Shown one piece after another: positions 30,901-32,351 of a DNA stretch of 32,351 bases. How positions within the stretch are numbered: position 1 is the first letter of the stretch; every line of letters begins with the position of its first letter. The notes under the pieces were generated by a model, which ran no database searches, was not told where the DNA came from, and worked only from the letters and a program-made list of their open reading frames with translations. Source of the stretch: an uncultured Actinomycetes bacterium. GTDB lineage: Bacteria; Actinomycetota; Actinomycetes; Nanopelagicales; Nanopelagicaceae. The position numbers and the translations under genes were made by a program. The stretch spans positions 1-32,351 of the forward strand of contig CAIWWH010000042.1 of assembly GCA_903916385.1 (NCBI GenBank), given 5' to 3'.

Positions 30901-31254
30901 CGCCAACTTACTCAATTGGGATTTACTCTCTCGACGACAGTGGGAACTCACAATCTGCTGGCAAGTCATGGGGTTCCATCAACGATTGTTCGAAAGAATT
31001 CCGAAGCCGGCGATGGACTTTCCGCGGTGGATATCATCAATACGGGACAGGTTAACCTCGTCATCAACACACCATTAGGTCGCGGAACTCGACACGATGG
31101 TTGGTTAATTCGTACAGCTTCCGTGCAACGGGGAATTCCAATCATTACCACGATCGCAGGTTTCAAAGCAGCAGTGGCAGGTATCTCCGATCTCAACAAT
31201 CGGGAACCCGCGGTTCGCTCGCTGCAAAAGTGGCAAAAGTTGGTCGGCCGTTGA
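27988..31254 (+). CDS. carB: Carbamoyl-phosphate synthase large subunit
   Basis: [35 protein letters not shown]; duplicated ATP-grasp halves; C-terminal MGS-like domain. ATG 27988 fits family N-termini better than ATG 27967 in the ORF track. Confidence 0.97.
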   Translation: MPRDTSIESVLVIGSGPIVIGQACEFDYSGVQACRVLREEGMRVILINSNPATIMTDPEFADATYIEPITPEFIEKIMEIERPSAVLATLGGQTALNAAMALHARGSFEKYGVKLIGANVEAIKRGEDREIFKTIVAKVGGESAKSRICHSMSECLAAALELNYPVVVRPSFTMGGLGSGIAFTQSELELIAGAGLRHSPTNEVLLEESILGWKEFELEVMRDHRDNVVIVCSIENVDPMGVHTGDSITVAPALTLTDVEYQRLRDLSIDIIREVGVETGGCNIQFAVNPNDGRIIVIEMNPRVSRSSALASKATGFPIAKIATKLAVGYTLDEIENDVTKSTPASFEPTLDYIVVKVPRFAFEKFAEADPRLTTTMKSVGEAMAMGRSFAEALQKALRSLEKKGSTFSWSTDGEDLQDLLGKIGVPTEWRLQQVQRALWLGATIEEVHSISKIDPWFLAQVQGINVLADEIRTAGYLDSNLLRRAKVNGFSDAQIALLRSTTEIQIRTERATARIHPVFKMVDTCAAEFNSLTPYYYSSYDYESEVLPRSKPAVIILGSGPNRIGQGLEFDYSCVHAAFALREAGFETIMINCNPETVSTDYDTSDRLYFEPLTLEDVLEVVAAETAAGPVVGVIAQLGGQTPLGLARGLLEAGVNILGTSPHAIDMAEDRGEFGRILHENGLNAPKFGLASSYEEAVSVAAEISYPVLVRPSFVLGGRGMEIVYDDESLRGFIEKATEITPNQPVLIDRFLDDAIEIDVDALFDGTELYMAGIMEHIEEAGIHSGDSACVLPSISLSNSKLDEIRVATEKIARGVDVRGLINIQFAISRSDNTLYVLEANPRASRTVPFVSKSTGIALAKAAALISIGRTIFDLRDSGLLPQAGDGVPFGMCVKEAVLPWNRFRRVDGTGVDSVLGPEMRSTGEVMGIAASFGEAYAKSQTAAFGALPKSGNVFLSLSERDKEASVEPARQLTQLGFTLSTTVGTHNLLASHGVPSTIVRKNSEAGDGLSAVDIINTGQVNLVINTPLGRGTRHDGWLIRTASVQRGIPIITTIAGFKAAVAGISDLNNREPAVRSLQKWQKLVGR

Positions 31255-32099
31255 TCAACGCAAAGGCACAGCAGCTGACCGCCGAGATTCTCTCGAATAA
31301 GAGAGTTGGGACGTACAATCACATGGTCTTCGCGGTGAACGACCTTGCCCATCACTGTCGACCCGGAAATTTCGTCGCAATCTCTGTCGGGGGAGCTAAC
31401 TCCTCAATGGTCTTGCGCCGAGCCTTTGCAATTTATCGCGCTTCACATCGCTCTGACGGGGTAGGTCTTCTCGAACTCGTCGTAGCTCCTCATGGAAGTG
31501 GAAGCAAGTGGCTTGCGGCGCAGAATCCAGGGGCGTGTGTTGACCTCATTGCGCCATTGGGTACTGCATTCGGAATTCCAACGGAACCGATTAATGCCTT
31601 ACTTGTGGGGGGTGGCTATGGCTCAGCTCCACTCTTCGCCTTAGCAGAGGTCCTTAAGGCTCGCGGTTGCAGAGTTCATATGGTGCTGGGTGCAAGCGTC
31701 GCCGGAAAGATTTACGCCCCGCTGGAGGGAAAGCGTTCGGTTAACTCTTTGACGATCACTACCGAGGATGGAAGCGCGGGAGTTTCCGGTCGGGTGAGCG
31801 ATGTACTTCCTGAATTGATCAAAGAACATGAGATAGATGTGATCTACTCGTGTGGACCGATGGCGATGCTCGAAGCAATTACAACAATCTCCCAAAGCCA
31901 CGAGATTTTGCATCAATGTTCCGTCGAGGAATCCATGGCGTGTGGCATCGGCGTTTGTATGACTTGTGTACTTCCTGTTGCAGGGGATGATGGAACCATC
32001 CGGATGACGCGTACCTGTATCGAGGGTCCCGTTATGGATGGCAATAAAGTTCTTTGGAGCCGCTCTCGTGAGGTCCCAGAGGGAGTGTGGGGGCGATGA
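31251..32099 (+). CDS. pyrK: Dihydroorotate dehydrogenase electron-transfer subunit PyrK (TTG start)
   Basis: FAD/NAD-binding domains ([19 protein letters not shown]) and 2Fe-2S motif [21 protein letters not shown]...C; TTG at 31251 overlaps the carB TGA. The upstream ORF extension lies inside carB. Confidence 0.93.
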   Translation: MINAKAQQLTAEILSNKRVGTYNHMVFAVNDLAHHCRPGNFVAISVGGANSSMVLRRAFAIYRASHRSDGVGLLELVVAPHGSGSKWLAAQNPGACVDLIAPLGTAFGIPTEPINALLVGGGYGSAPLFALAEVLKARGCRVHMVLGASVAGKIYAPLEGKRSVNSLTITTEDGSAGVSGRVSDVLPELIKEHEIDVIYSCGPMAMLEAITTISQSHEILHQCSVEESMACGIGVCMTCVLPVAGDDGTIRMTRTCIEGPVMDGNKVLWSRSREVPEGVWGR

Positions 32100-32351
32100 A
32101 CCTCAACTACAGCACTTCAATTGCGGGTACATTTTTTCCAAATCCAATCTTCACCGCTTCTGGTTGTGCAGGTTCAGGTAAGGAGTTGTCACACTTCTTT
32201 CCATTAACCGAACTGGGCGCGGTCGTAACTAAATCCATCATGATTAAGCCGCGCAGTGGGCGCGCTACTCCTCGCATGGCTGAAACTCCAAGCGGCATGC
32301 TCAACTCAATTGGATTGCAAGGTCCCGGAATAGATCTCTTCCTCGAAAATG
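32096..32351 (+). CDS. pyrD: Dihydroorotate dehydrogenase, class 1B-like (N-terminal part, truncated by window end)
   Basis: [89 protein letters not shown] overlap with pyrK. Confidence 0.93.
   Translation, partial: MNLNYSTSIAGTFFPNPIFTASGCAGSGKELSHFFPLTELGAVVTKSIMIKPRSGRATPRMAETPSGMLNSIGLQGPGIDLFLEN

Noticed and set aside
31101-31250. N-terminal extension of the pyrK ORF ([22 protein letters not shown]...)
   Set aside because: This part overlaps carB coding sequence and does not match PyrK N-termini; TTG 31251 is the more likely start.
1-32351. CRISPR, prophage, transposon, toxin-antitoxin, restriction-modification or biosynthetic gene cluster
   Set aside because: No repeat arrays, transposases, phage genes or defence-like genes; gene order is conserved actinobacterial housekeeping synteny.

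Overview
The window is a dense, almost entirely coding stretch of an actinobacterial (Actinomycetota) chromosome. The lineage is inferred from gene order and protein motifs. Moderate GC and strong compaction hint at a streamlined lineage, but I cannot prove that here. Gene order (all + strand except one): pdxS(partial)-pdxT-yebC-ruvC-ruvA-ruvB-secD-secF-rel(RSH)-[DUF349, minus strand]-MBL hydrolase-hisS-aspS-DUF948-alaS-ruvX-mltG-aroE-prepilin peptidase-aroC-aroK-aroB-aroQ-efp-nusB-pyrR-pyrB-pyrC-carA-carB-pyrK-pyrD(partial). I found no tRNA, rRNA, CRISPR, phage or transposon, and no convincing undescribed multi-gene system. The most useful observations are regulatory or small in scale: (i) a PyrR-type RNA hairpin whose lower stem would sequester the pyrR Shine-Dalgarno; (ii) a recurrent TANNNT-like hexamer 6-8 nt before start codons lacking an SD, suggesting leaderless mRNAs, with two of these hexamers formed from the upstream gene's TAG stop codon; (iii) a divergent ~200 bp intergenic region with an imperfect palindrome and a direct repeat; (iv) residues predicting a non-discriminating AspRS; (v) no yajC or apt at their usual positions.
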